Positions 26,408-34,663 of a DNA stretch of 64,000 nt are shown here, one piece after another. Origin of the DNA: Pseudomonas nicosulfuronedens (lineage in GTDB: Bacteria; Pseudomonadota; Gammaproteobacteria; Pseudomonadales; Pseudomonadaceae); contig NZ_SWDV01000043.1 of assembly GCF_005877905.1 (NCBI RefSeq), positions 1-64,000 on the forward strand, written 5' to 3'. How positions within the stretch are numbered: position 1 is the first letter of the stretch; the number at the start of each line of letters is the position of its first letter. The notes beneath the pieces were generated by a model, which searched no databases, was not told the origin of the DNA, and saw nothing but the letters and a program-made list of their open reading frames with translations. The position numbers were made by a program, and so were the translations under genes.

Positions 26408-27586
26408 ATGACGAACAAAGTCGTGGTCGCCGGAGTCGGCATGATCCCCTTCACCAAGCCGGGGGCGAGCCTGAGCTACGACCTGATGGGCGCCCAGGCC
26501 GCGCGCCTGGCGCTGGAAGACGCGGGGGTGAAGTACAGTGCCATCCAGCAGGCCTATGCCGGCTACATCTACGGCGACTCCTGCTGCGGTCAGCGCGCGC
26601 TGTACCACGTCGGCCTGAGTGGCATCGCACTGTTCAACGTCAACAACAACTGCTCCAGTGGCTCGACCGCATTGTTCCTGGCTCGCCAGGCGATTCAGAG
26701 CGGCGCCATCGACGTGGCCCTGGTGCTGGGCTTCGAACAGATGAATCCAGGCGCGCTGAGCAGCCACTACAGCGACCGGCCGAACGCCGCCGACCCCTTC
26801 ATCGAACGCTGCGACGCGCTTCTGGACGTCGCCGAGTTGCCCACCGCGTTGCGCATCTTCGGCGGTGCGGGGCTGGCTCACATGCAGCGCTTCGGCACGC
26901 CGCTGCAAAGTTTCGCGAAGATTCGCGCCAAGGCCAGCCGGCATGCCACGCGCAACCCGCTGGCGGTGTTCCGCAAGGAAGTCAGCCCCGAGGACGTGCT
27001 CAACGACCAACTGCTCTGGCCGGGCGTGATGACCCGCCTGATGGCCTGCCCGCCGACTTGCGGGGCCGCCGCCGCGGTGCTCTGCAGCGAGGACTACGCG
27101 CGCCGCCATGGTCTGGATGCGCGGGTCTGGATCGCCGCCCAGGCGATGACTACCGACGACGGCCGCAGTTTCGAGGAAGACCTGCGCTATGCCGCCGGCT
27201 ACGGCATGGCTCTGAGCGCCTCGAAGCAGGTCTACGAGGCGGCCGGCATCGGCGCGGAAGACATCGACGTGGTCGAGTTGCACGACTGCTTCGCGCACAA
27301 CGAACTGGTCACCTATGAAGGCCTCGGCCTGTGCCCCGAAGGTGGCGCAGCGAAGTTCATCGACGACGGCGACAACACCTACGGCGGCCGCTACGTGGTC
27401 AATCCGTCCGGTGGCCTGCTGTCGAAGGGTCATCCGATCGGCGCTACCGGCCTTGCCCAGTGCTACGAGCTGACCCAGCAACTGCGTGGCAATGCCGAGC
27501 AGCGCCAGGTCGAGGGCGCCCGCGTGGCACTCCAGCATAACGTCGGGATCGGCGGCGCCTGTGTCGTCACCCTGTACCGCAACTGA
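26408..27586 (+). CDS. SCP-x/lipid-transfer-type thiolase
   Basis: This 392-residue 3-ketoacyl-CoA thiolase belongs to the group related to the thiolase domain of SCP-x. The start is set at ATG 26408, seven bases after GGGAGG; ATGs at 26393 and 26402 precede or overlap that ribosome site. Catalytic residues are nucleophile Cys82 (NVNNNCSSGS), HDCF near 292 and the GHPIGATG His near 342. It opens the second rightward operon (thiolase, two acyl-CoA dehydrogenases, alkylsulfatase). Thiolases of this group often act on branched or sterol-derived acyl chains. It is closest to the thiolase at 42458 among the window's proteins. Confidence 0.93.
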   Translation: MTNKVVVAGVGMIPFTKPGASLSYDLMGAQAARLALEDAGVKYSAIQQAYAGYIYGDSCCGQRALYHVGLSGIALFNVNNNCSSGSTALFLARQAIQSGAIDVALVLGFEQMNPGALSSHYSDRPNAADPFIERCDALLDVAELPTALRIFGGAGLAHMQRFGTPLQSFAKIRAKASRHATRNPLAVFRKEVSPEDVLNDQLLWPGVMTRLMACPPTCGAAAAVLCSEDYARRHGLDARVWIAAQAMTTDDGRSFEEDLRYAAGYGMALSASKQVYEAAGIGAEDIDVVELHDCFAHNELVTYEGLGLCPEGGAAKFIDDGDNTYGGRYVVNPSGGLLSKGHPIGATGLAQCYELTQQLRGNAEQRQVEGARVALQHNVGIGGACVVTLYRN

Positions 27587-27596
27587 GGAGGCCGCC

Positions 27597-28811
27597 ATGG
27601 ATTTTCTTCCCGACGCCGGCCTTGACCAGTTCCGCCAGGAGATCCGCGAGTTCCTGCGCCTGCACCTGCCGGCTGAACTGGCGGGCAAACCGAGCTCCAG
27701 CATCCGTTCCGCGCTGCCCGACCTGGTGCGCTGGCAACGCATCCTCGATGAGCGCGGCTGGGGCGCGCCGTACTGGCCGAAAGAGCATGGCGGCACCGGT
27801 TGGAGTGTGCTGCAACGCCTGGTTTTCGACGAGGAATGCGTTGCTGCCGGTGCACCAACCCTCGACGGCTTCGCGCACAAGTTGCTCGGGCCGGTGATCA
27901 ATCACTTCGCCAGCGCCGAACAAAAGGCCGCGCAGATTCCACTGATCCTCAAGGCCGAGCGCCTGTGGTGCCAGGGCTTCTCCGAGCCGGGCTCGGGCTC
28001 GGACCTGGCATCGCTGCGTACCCGCGCCGATCTGGATGGCGATCACTACGTGATCAATGGTCAGAAGATCTGGACCAGCTATGCCCACCAGGCCGACTGG
28101 ATCTTCCTGCTGGTGCGCACTGACTCCAGCGCCCGCAAGCAGGCCGGCATCAGCTTCCTGCTGGTGGACATGAAGACCGCGGGCATCACCGTACGACCGA
28201 TCCACAGCATCGACGGCTGCCATCACCTCAACGAGACCTTCTTCGACAACGTCCGTGTGCCGGTGACTAACTGCATCGGCAACGAAGGCGATGGCTGGAA
28301 GATCACCAAGTTCCTGCTCAACAACGAACACGCCACCGCCGCCGACCTGCCGATCCTGCGCCGCTACCTGATGCAACTGCGCCAGTTGGCGCGCAGCCTG
28401 CCGGCAGGTGACGGGTGGCTCGGCGAACAGACAGGGTTCGCCCGGCAACTCGCAGGTTTTGAGGCCGAGGTCGATGCGGTCGCCATGCTGGTCAAGCGCG
28501 TGGCGGCGATGGAGCAAGCCGGCGACCACAGCCCGGCGGCCCACGCCCTGGGGTCGATCCTGAAGGTGCGCGGTACCGAACTGCAGCAGCGCATCACCGA
28601 GTTCATGGTGCAAGCGCTGGGTGACTTCGGCGCCATCGCCTATCCGACTCCTGAGGATCAGCCCGAGGACCCGCCCGGCGCGGAACTGCCGCAGGAAGCG
28701 CTGGCCCGTGGCATCGCCATGGAAATGTTCTTCCGCCGCGCCTCGACCATCTACGGCGGCACCAGCGAGGTCCAGCGCGGGATCATCGCCAAGATGCTGT
28801 TTCAACTCTGA
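27597..28811 (+). CDS. Acyl-CoA dehydrogenase, probable alpha subunit of a pair
   Basis: This protein has 404 residues, starting at ATG 27597; the ribosome site GAGGAG overlaps the stop of the thiolase gene. Motifs are CQGFSEPGSGSDLASLRT (substrate/FAD), INGQKIWTSYAHQADW, and RRASTIYGGTSEVQRGIIAK near the C-terminus. The late Glu of MCAD-type enzymes is Gly here; the base is more likely the Glu of KFLLNNEHATA. Fifteen bases downstream lies a second, shorter acyl-CoA dehydrogenase. Such adjacent unequal pairs are known as heterotetramers in steroid side-chain degradation (ChsE1/ChsE2 type), and that is my best reading here. It is not proven by sequence. Confidence 0.92.
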   Translation: MDFLPDAGLDQFRQEIREFLRLHLPAELAGKPSSSIRSALPDLVRWQRILDERGWGAPYWPKEHGGTGWSVLQRLVFDEECVAAGAPTLDGFAHKLLGPVINHFASAEQKAAQIPLILKAERLWCQGFSEPGSGSDLASLRTRADLDGDHYVINGQKIWTSYAHQADWIFLLVRTDSSARKQAGISFLLVDMKTAGITVRPIHSIDGCHHLNETFFDNVRVPVTNCIGNEGDGWKITKFLLNNEHATAADLPILRRYLMQLRQLARSLPAGDGWLGEQTGFARQLAGFEAEVDAVAMLVKRVAAMEQAGDHSPAAHALGSILKVRGTELQQRITEFMVQALGDFGAIAYPTPEDQPEDPPGAELPQEALARGIAMEMFFRRASTIYGGTSEVQRGIIAKMLFQL

Positions 28812-28826
28812 ACGGGCCCAGCAACC

Positions 28827-30002
28827 ATGAATTTCGAACTTTCTTCCGAGCAGCAGATGCTGCAGGACAGCGTGCGCCGCTTCATCGACAAGGAGTACAG
28901 CTTCGAGGCTCGCGTCGCCCGCCTGCAGGCGGGTGAAGGCAGCGATTCCAGCTGGACTACCTTTGCCGAACAGGGCTGGCTCTGTGCCGCACTTCCGGAG
29001 GTCCATGGCGGCCTTGGCGGCAACATTGTCGACAGTGTGGTGATCGCCCAGGAACTGGGTCGCGGACTGGTCCTCGCGCCTTATGCCGGCTGCGCCGTGC
29101 TGGCCGCGCAGACCCTGGTCGCCGCGGCAGCACCTGAACATCAGAAGCGCTGGTTGCCGGCCCTGGCCGATGGCTCCGCACGGCTGGCCCTGGCTTATGC
29201 CGAGGTGCAGACCCGTGGGCTAGTTGAGGGGCAACGCGCTAGCGCGAAACGCCATCCTGGCGGCTATCGGCTGAACGGCCGCAAGACGCTGGTAATGGGC
29301 GGCACGCAGGCCAATGCGTTCATCATTTCCGCGCAGGCGGAGGAGGGCTGCACGCTGTTCCTGGTGGAGGCTGACCTCCCAGGTCTGGGCCTGATCCCGG
29401 TACCGCTGCACGACGGCAGCTGGGTGGTGGAGTTGCAACTGTCGCAGGTCGACGTCAGCGAAGCCGCCGTACTGGGACGACCGGGCGAGGGCCTGGCTGC
29501 GCTGCGCCAGGGCATGGCCCAGGCCACTGCCTGCCTCTGCGCCGAGCTGGTGGGCGGCATGGAGCGGGTCATCGAGATCAGCGCTGACTATCTCAAGGTG
29601 CGCCAGCAGTTCGGAGTACCCATCGGCAGCTTCCAATCCCTGCAGCATCGCATGGCCGACATGGCAGCTCAGCTTGAGCTGGCACGATCGGCCTTGTTCG
29701 TCCTGCTCGATGCCATCGACAACCCGCAGATCCACGACCTGCAGCTGCGCACCTCGCAGATCAAGGCGCAGGTCGGCCGCGCGGCTAAGTTCGTCTGCGG
29801 GCAGGCCATCCAGTTGCATGGCGGGATCGGTACTACCGAGGAGTGCAGCGTCGGCCACTACTTCAAGCGCGCGGTAGTCGCAGACCTGCTCCTGGGCAGC
29901 GCTGACAGCCATGAAGCTTACTGCACCCAGCGGCAGCAGGCGGCCCTCGCGGACGCTGCCATGTCGGCGACGATGAATTCAATGACTTACGGAGAACAAT
30001 AA
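28827..30002 (+). CDS. Acyl-CoA dehydrogenase-like protein, probable beta subunit
   Basis: This 391-residue member of the acyl-CoA dehydrogenase family is more diverged than its neighbour. The N-terminal helices (ELSSEQQMLQDSVRRFIDKE) and C-terminal QLHGGIGTTEECSVGHYFKRA are typical. The middle lacks the usual 'TEP..GSD' substrate motif (ALAYAEVQTRGLVEG instead), and there is no Glu at the LCAD-type base position (TACLCAELVGGMERV). It may therefore be a structural or FAD-sharing subunit for the preceding gene. Its TAA stop overlaps the ATG of the alkylsulfatase gene, which indicates coupling. Confidence 0.9.
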   Translation: MNFELSSEQQMLQDSVRRFIDKEYSFEARVARLQAGEGSDSSWTTFAEQGWLCAALPEVHGGLGGNIVDSVVIAQELGRGLVLAPYAGCAVLAAQTLVAAAAPEHQKRWLPALADGSARLALAYAEVQTRGLVEGQRASAKRHPGGYRLNGRKTLVMGGTQANAFIISAQAEEGCTLFLVEADLPGLGLIPVPLHDGSWVVELQLSQVDVSEAAVLGRPGEGLAALRQGMAQATACLCAELVGGMERVIEISADYLKVRQQFGVPIGSFQSLQHRMADMAAQLELARSALFVLLDAIDNPQIHDLQLRTSQIKAQVGRAAKFVCGQAIQLHGGIGTTEECSVGHYFKRAVVADLLLGSADSHEAYCTQRQQAALADAAMSATMNSMTYGEQ

Positions 30003-32005
30003 TGATTTCCCTCACTACCTCGGGCATGTGCCGCCGAAATGCCCTGGCGCTCGCCGTCCTGTTGGCATGCACGGGTATGGCCAGCGCAGCGGAGGCGGAC
30101 AACGGCCCGGCCCTGGCAAAACCGGCCAGCGCGGCGACCCGTGCCAGCAACGCAGCAGTGCTGCAGGCACTACCGTTCACCGACCGGCAGGACTACGAAG
30201 ACGCCAGCCGCGGCTTGGTCGCTGCATTCTCCGGTCAGATCAGGGACGCCAACGGCAAGGTGGTCTGGGATACCCACCAGTACGACTTCCTCAACGCCGA
30301 GCAGGCCCCGGATTCGGTGAACCCGAGTCTCTGGCGGATGGCCCAGCTCAACAGCAACGCCGGGCTGTTCCAGGTTGCCGAGCGCCTCTACCAGGTGCGC
30401 GGGATGGACCTGGCGAACATGACGATTATCGAGGGCGACAAGGGCCTGGTGATCATCGATCCGCTGATGACCAGCGAAACGGCGCGCGCCGCCCTCGACC
30501 TGTACTACCGTAATCGCCCGCAGCGTCCGGTGACGGCGGTGATCTATACGCACAGCCATATCGATCACTTCGGTGGCGTTCGCGGAGTCATCGACGAGGC
30601 CGATGTGGTCGCCGGCAAGGTGCAGGTGTACGCGCCAAGCGGCTTCATGGAAGAGGCGGCGAGCGAGAACGTCTTCGCCGGCACCGCGATGTTCCGCCGT
30701 GCCCAATATCAGTCAGGCGGCCTAGTGCCGCGAGGGGACAAAGGGCAGGTGGATACGGGTATCGGCAAGGGCGGCCCAACCGGCGGCAGCATTGGCCTGA
30801 TCGCCCCGACCGTGCTGATCGACAAGTCCAATCAGCAGGTGCGCGTCGATGGCATCGACATCGAGTTCCAGCTGACCCCCGGCAGCGAAGCGCCGGCGGA
30901 GATGAACCTGTACCTGCCGCAGATGCGCGCGCTGTGCATGGCCGAGAACGCCACCCACACCCAGCACAACATCCTCACCCCACGGGGTGCGCTGGTACGT
31001 GACGCCAAGGCCTGGGGCCGCTACCTCGACGACAGCCTGGTGCGCTATGGCGACCGTGCCGACGTGATGTTCGCCCAGCACAACTGGCCGACCTGGGGCG
31101 GCGAGCGGATCCGCACGCTGCTGGCCGACCAGCGCGACATGTATACCTACATCAACGACCACACCCTGCACCTGCTCAACCAGGGCCTGACCCCGACCGA
31201 GATTGCAGCAGCGATGCAGAAGCTGCCGGGCGACCTGGAACGCAAATGGTATAACCGAGGCTACTACGGCTCGCTCAGCTTCAATTCGCGTGCGGTGTAC
31301 CAGCGCTACATGGGTTTCTATGACGGCAACCCGGCCAACCTAGACCCCTTGCCGCCGCAGGACGCCGGTACTCGCTATGTCGAGGCGCTGGGTGGCGCGG
31401 AGCACGTGCTGGAGCTGATGCGCGCCGCGATGGACAAGGGCGATTACCGCTGGGCGGTAGAGCTGGGCAACCACCTGGTTTTCGCCCAACCGGACAATCG
31501 TGCGGCCCGTGACGCACAGGCCGACGCGCTGGAACAGCTGGGCTACCAGGCCGAGAGTTCGTTATGGCGCAACATGTACCTGTCGGCAGCCGTCGAGCTG
31601 CGCAATGGAGTGCGCCAGGCGAGCCTTCGCAAGCCTTCGGCAGATTTGGTCAAGGCGCTGGAGCCGTCGATGTTCTTCGACTACATGGCGGTGCGCCTGA
31701 ATGCCGAACGGGCGCAAGGCCACGACATGCAATTGAACTGGACCTTCACCGATCGCAAGCAGAGCTTTGCCCTGACCCTGCGCAACGGCGTGCTGACTTA
31801 TCGCGAGCACAGTAGCCACGTGCACCCCGATGCAGCGCTGAGCATCGACAAGGCCACGCTGGACCGCATCAGCCTCAAGGAGCTGGATTTCCCCTCCGCA
31901 CTCAAGCAGGGCTTGGCCAAGGTAGAGGGAGACCCGCGCAAGCTGGGCGAGCTGATGAGCCTGCTGGATGCCTTCACGCCGGACTTCAATATCGCCACGC
32001 CCTGA
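30002..32005 (+). CDS. SdsA1-type alkylsulfatase (metallo-beta-lactamase fold)
   Basis: This 667-residue exported enzyme has the length of the SDS hydrolase SdsA1. A signal peptide ends near residue 30 (GMASAAEA). The metallo-beta-lactamase domain carries the zinc site H184-S-H186-I-D188-H189 (THSHIDHFGG) and the later AENATHTQHN ligand segment. A helical dimerisation domain follows (YGSLSFNSRAVYQRYMGFYDG), then a C-terminal sterol-carrier-like domain (MFFDYMAVRLNAERA...LDRISLKELDF). The family cleaves primary or secondary alkyl sulfates to an alcohol and sulfate. It is the last gene of the thiolase/acyl-CoA dehydrogenase operon and its start overlaps the upstream stop, which links sulfate-ester cleavage to beta-oxidation. 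A strong terminator follows. Confidence 0.94.
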   Translation: MISLTTSGMCRRNALALAVLLACTGMASAAEADNGPALAKPASAATRASNAAVLQALPFTDRQDYEDASRGLVAAFSGQIRDANGKVVWDTHQYDFLNAEQAPDSVNPSLWRMAQLNSNAGLFQVAERLYQVRGMDLANMTIIEGDKGLVIIDPLMTSETARAALDLYYRNRPQRPVTAVIYTHSHIDHFGGVRGVIDEADVVAGKVQVYAPSGFMEEAASENVFAGTAMFRRAQYQSGGLVPRGDKGQVDTGIGKGGPTGGSIGLIAPTVLIDKSNQQVRVDGIDIEFQLTPGSEAPAEMNLYLPQMRALCMAENATHTQHNILTPRGALVRDAKAWGRYLDDSLVRYGDRADVMFAQHNWPTWGGERIRTLLADQRDMYTYINDHTLHLLNQGLTPTEIAAAMQKLPGDLERKWYNRGYYGSLSFNSRAVYQRYMGFYDGNPANLDPLPPQDAGTRYVEALGGAEHVLELMRAAMDKGDYRWAVELGNHLVFAQPDNRAARDAQADALEQLGYQAESSLWRNMYLSAAVELRNGVRQASLRKPSADLVKALEPSMFFDYMAVRLNAERAQGHDMQLNWTFTDRKQSFALTLRNGVLTYREHSSHVHPDAALSIDKATLDRISLKELDFPSALKQGLAKVEGDPRKLGELMSLLDAFTPDFNIATP

Positions 32006-32021
32006 TCGTTGCAGGCAAAAC

Positions 32022-32047
32022 AAAGGCCACCCCACGGTGGCCTTTTT
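32022..32047. terminator. Rho-independent terminator after alkylsulfatase
   Basis: AAAGGCCACC-CCAC-GGTGGCCTTTTT is a perfect stem followed by a T-run. The complementary A-run on the left makes it usable from both directions, between this operon and the convergent alcohol dehydrogenase gene. Confidence 0.92.
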
Positions 32048-32059
32048 CATTTCTGCCAA

Positions 32060-33121
32060 TCAGCGCTGCGCGTCACCTTGCAGGCTGCCCATGTCGATCA
32101 CGAAGCGGTATTTCACGTCGTTCTTCTGCAGGCGCTCCAGAGCCGTGTTGATATCCTGTATGGCGATGGTCTCGCACTCCGGCAGGACCTGGTGCTCGGC
32201 GCAGAAGTCCAGCAGCTCCTGAGTGGCCGGCAGGCCGCCCATCAGCGAGCCGGCGATGGACCGGTCATTGATCATCAGCAGCGCACCGTGGATCGGCTCC
32301 AGCGGCTCCAGCGCGCCGATCAGCACCAGCTTACCGCCACGGGCCAGCAGCATCAGGTAGGGATTGACGTCGTGCCGGCTGGGAATGGTGTCGAGGATGA
32401 TGTCGAAGCTGGCGTAGGCAGCCTTCATTGCGGCCGCGTCCTTCGACAGCAGCACGTGCTGGGCACCCAGCGCGCGGGCGTCGTCGGCCTTGTGCGGGGA
32501 TGTTGTGAGCACCGTCACCTCGGCGCCCATCGCCCGCGCCAGCTTGACCGCCAGATGACCGAGCCCGCCCAGGCCGACCACCGCGAGGCGGGTGCCAGCT
32601 TGCACGGCATATTTGCGCAGTGGCTGCCAGACGGTGATGCCGGCGCATAGCAGCGGCGCGGCCCTGGCGGGGTCGAGCGACTCCGGCAGGCGCAGGACGA
32701 ACTTCTCGCGCACCACGATGGATTGCGAGTAGCCGCCGTAGGTCAGGTCGCCGCTGATTCGATCCTTGCCGTTGTAAGTCGGGGTGAACATCGTCGCGCA
32801 GAGCTGCTCCTGGCCTTCCTCGCAGGCCGCGCAGTGCTGGCAGCTGTCGACCATACAGCCGACCGCCACGCTGTCGCCTACCTGGTAGCGGCTGACCGTC
32901 GGGCCCACGGCGGTGACCCGGCCGATGATCTCGTGGCCCGGAACACAGGGAAACACGCTGCTGTTCCAGTCGTTGTGCAGGTAGTGGAGATCCGAGTGGC
33001 AGACCCCGCAATGGCTGATGGCAATCTGCACGTCATCGTCGCGCAGGTCACGGCGTTGCAGGCGCGTTGGTGCAAGTGGAGCGTGGGCCGCGTGGGCGGC
33101 GTAGGCGAGGCAATGGCTCAT
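32060..33121 (-). CDS. Zinc-dependent alcohol dehydrogenase (YahK/CAD-like)
   Basis: This 353-residue medium-chain alcohol/aldehyde dehydrogenase is probably NADP(H)-dependent. The start is ATG 33121, with GGAG upstream. Catalytic zinc site: CGVCHSDLHYLHNDW and the GHEIIGRV His-Glu. The structural zinc Cys cluster is CQHCAACEEGQEQLC. The nucleotide fold is VVGLGGLGHLAVKLAR. It follows the LuxC-like gene with an 80-bp gap that contains a stem-loop. It may interconvert fatty or branched alcohols and aldehydes made by the alkylsulfatase or by LuxC. The substrate is not determinable from sequence. Confidence 0.93.
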   Translation of the reverse strand: MSHCLAYAAHAAHAPLAPTRLQRRDLRDDDVQIAISHCGVCHSDLHYLHNDWNSSVFPCVPGHEIIGRVTAVGPTVSRYQVGDSVAVGCMVDSCQHCAACEEGQEQLCATMFTPTYNGKDRISGDLTYGGYSQSIVVREKFVLRLPESLDPARAAPLLCAGITVWQPLRKYAVQAGTRLAVVGLGGLGHLAVKLARAMGAEVTVLTTSPHKADDARALGAQHVLLSKDAAAMKAAYASFDIILDTIPSRHDVNPYLMLLARGGKLVLIGALEPLEPIHGALLMINDRSIAGSLMGGLPATQELLDFCAEHQVLPECETIAIQDINTALERLQKNDVKYRFVIDMGSLQGDAQR

Positions 33122-33146
33122 GGATTTCTCCGGGCAGGGGATGCGT

Positions 33147-33166
33147 GTGCCCGGCTTGCCGGGCAC
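33147..33166 (-). terminator. Hairpin between LuxC-like and ADH genes
   Basis: GTGCCCGGC-TT-GCCGGGCAC is a near-perfect inverted repeat in the 80-bp gap. It may attenuate read-through into the alcohol dehydrogenase gene. Next to it a short direct repeat (GAGAGTCAAGGG, 33183-33194, and GAGAGTCAAAGGG, 33198-33210) covers the LuxC-like stop codon. Confidence 0.45.
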
Positions 33167-33201
33167 GCTGGATTCAAAGGGTGAGAGTCAAGGGGGGAGA
33201 G

Positions 33202-34659
33202 TCAAAGGGAAGGGCGCAGCCAGGGCGCAGCGGTAGTTTCCGGCGAGGCGATCTGGTTGGAGATCCACTTGCCCATGCGTCGCATCGGCTCAATGGCATC
33301 CTGCGGCGCCTGCCATTTCATCGCCGCCGCATAACCCAGCGAGACGATGCGCTGGGCGCCATACAGCGGCAGGATGTTCTTCAGCTCGTCCTTGACCGCT
33401 TCGGGATAGACGCCGACGGTCTGGGTGTAGGCATCCACTGCATCCAGCACCTCGTTCAGCTCGTCGACGGGGACCAGGTTGGCGGTGCGGTCATCGAGCA
33501 GGGTGGCAAAGGATACGGGCTCGGGCAGCTGCGAGCAGATGATCGCGCCTTCGCCGTCCTGGCCGCCGATCACTCGGTACCATTCGTCATCTAGACGCAG
33601 CGCGTCGACGTGTGCCTTCAGCCCCTGGTCGTAGCGCTTGGGCGCAGTGCTCAGGGTATTGGGTAGCGTCTGCAGCGCATCGTAGACATAGCGGCCGAAG
33701 GTGTTGAGCCGCTCCAGACCTGATTCGTCGGTGCCGCTCTGCACGTAGATGACCCGCGCGCAGACACAGCCTTTCTGGTTCAGCGCGCCGATATCGGTGG
33801 CCAGGCGCAGAGCCGCTTCGCGCATGCACACTTCGCTGGCGAAGGTGTCCTCGCCGATTACACTCGCGCTGCGCTTCGGATCGAGGGAGATCAGCTCCAG
33901 ACCCGGCTGGATGTAACGGGTTACATGCTTGAGTGAGGCGAAGCCACCCCAGGCGACGATCTTCTCGATGTTCTGCGGCTGGTAAAGGCGTTGTTCCAGG
34001 GACTGGTCGCCACCTTTCCAGTAGGCGACCGACAGGTGTTTGGTGAGCGGGTGCTCCGGCGCCATCTCGACCATGGTGCGGGCGATGGCCAGCGCGGTGA
34101 ACGGGTCGTTGGACGGTGCCTTGATGATGGCGTCGCTGCGCAGCACCATGTTGCGCAGGATGGTCACCAGCGACAGTGGGGCGGCATTGCCGGCGACGAT
34201 GTGCAGGGTGCGGGAGCCGAAGCAACGGGTCTCGAGTTCGGTGCCATCGAGCAGGCGCTGGTGGACCCAGCCTTCGAGGTACTTGATGCCGACGGTGCTT
34301 TCGACCATTTCCACGATGAAGTTGCGGTCCAGGTACTGACGCAGGCTCATGTAGGCTGCCTTGACCATGGTCGGGGTCACCGGCGCGGTCTGGTAGGAAA
34401 GTTCGCAGGCTTCCTGGAGAAAGGGGTTGGTCGACAGGTCAAGTCGCTCGGCCAGGGCGCCGGCGTAGTCGAGGATGTCCTCGAAGCTGAGCTGGTACAG
34501 ATCGGCCAGCTTGGCTGGATTGCCCAGTGGCAGCCTGTCGATGTACTGGTGTGCATCCGGGGTCAGGAAGCTCAGGTCGCCGCCACGGCCACCGACTTCG
34601 ATCAGGTTGTCGGTAATGACTTCGCCGCGAATGATCATCGGCGCAATGGGTTTGCTCAT
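33202..34659 (-). CDS. LuxC-like acyl-CoA/acyl reductase
   Basis: This protein has 485 residues from ATG 34659. The aldehyde-dehydrogenase-like LuxC fold is shown by VAGNAAPLSLVTILRNMVLRSD, IKAPSNDPF and the active-site segment NQKGCVCARVIYV, with the catalytic Cys near 298. LuxC reduces an activated fatty acyl group to the aldehyde with NADPH; relatives also run in reverse as acylating dehydrogenases. It starts 4 bases after the stop of the LuxE-like gene, as in lux operons, but there are no luciferase genes (luxAB) here. With two alcohol dehydrogenases and an alkylsulfatase nearby it more likely links aldehydes and acyl-CoA in catabolism or wax-type metabolism than light emission (inference). 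Confidence 0.9.
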   Translation of the reverse strand: MSKPIAPMIIRGEVITDNLIEVGGRGGDLSFLTPDAHQYIDRLPLGNPAKLADLYQLSFEDILDYAGALAERLDLSTNPFLQEACELSYQTAPVTPTMVKAAYMSLRQYLDRNFIVEMVESTVGIKYLEGWVHQRLLDGTELETRCFGSRTLHIVAGNAAPLSLVTILRNMVLRSDAIIKAPSNDPFTALAIARTMVEMAPEHPLTKHLSVAYWKGGDQSLEQRLYQPQNIEKIVAWGGFASLKHVTRYIQPGLELISLDPKRSASVIGEDTFASEVCMREAALRLATDIGALNQKGCVCARVIYVQSGTDESGLERLNTFGRYVYDALQTLPNTLSTAPKRYDQGLKAHVDALRLDDEWYRVIGGQDGEGAIICSQLPEPVSFATLLDDRTANLVPVDELNEVLDAVDAYTQTVGVYPEAVKDELKNILPLYGAQRIVSLGYAAAMKWQAPQDAIEPMRRMGKWISNQIASPETTAAPWLRPSL

Positions 34660-34663
34660 CGGC

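Noticed and set aside
26201-29141. Long minus-strand frames opposite thiolase and acyl-CoA dehydrogenases
   Set aside because: They are shadows of clearly coding plus-strand genes; composition is non-protein-like.
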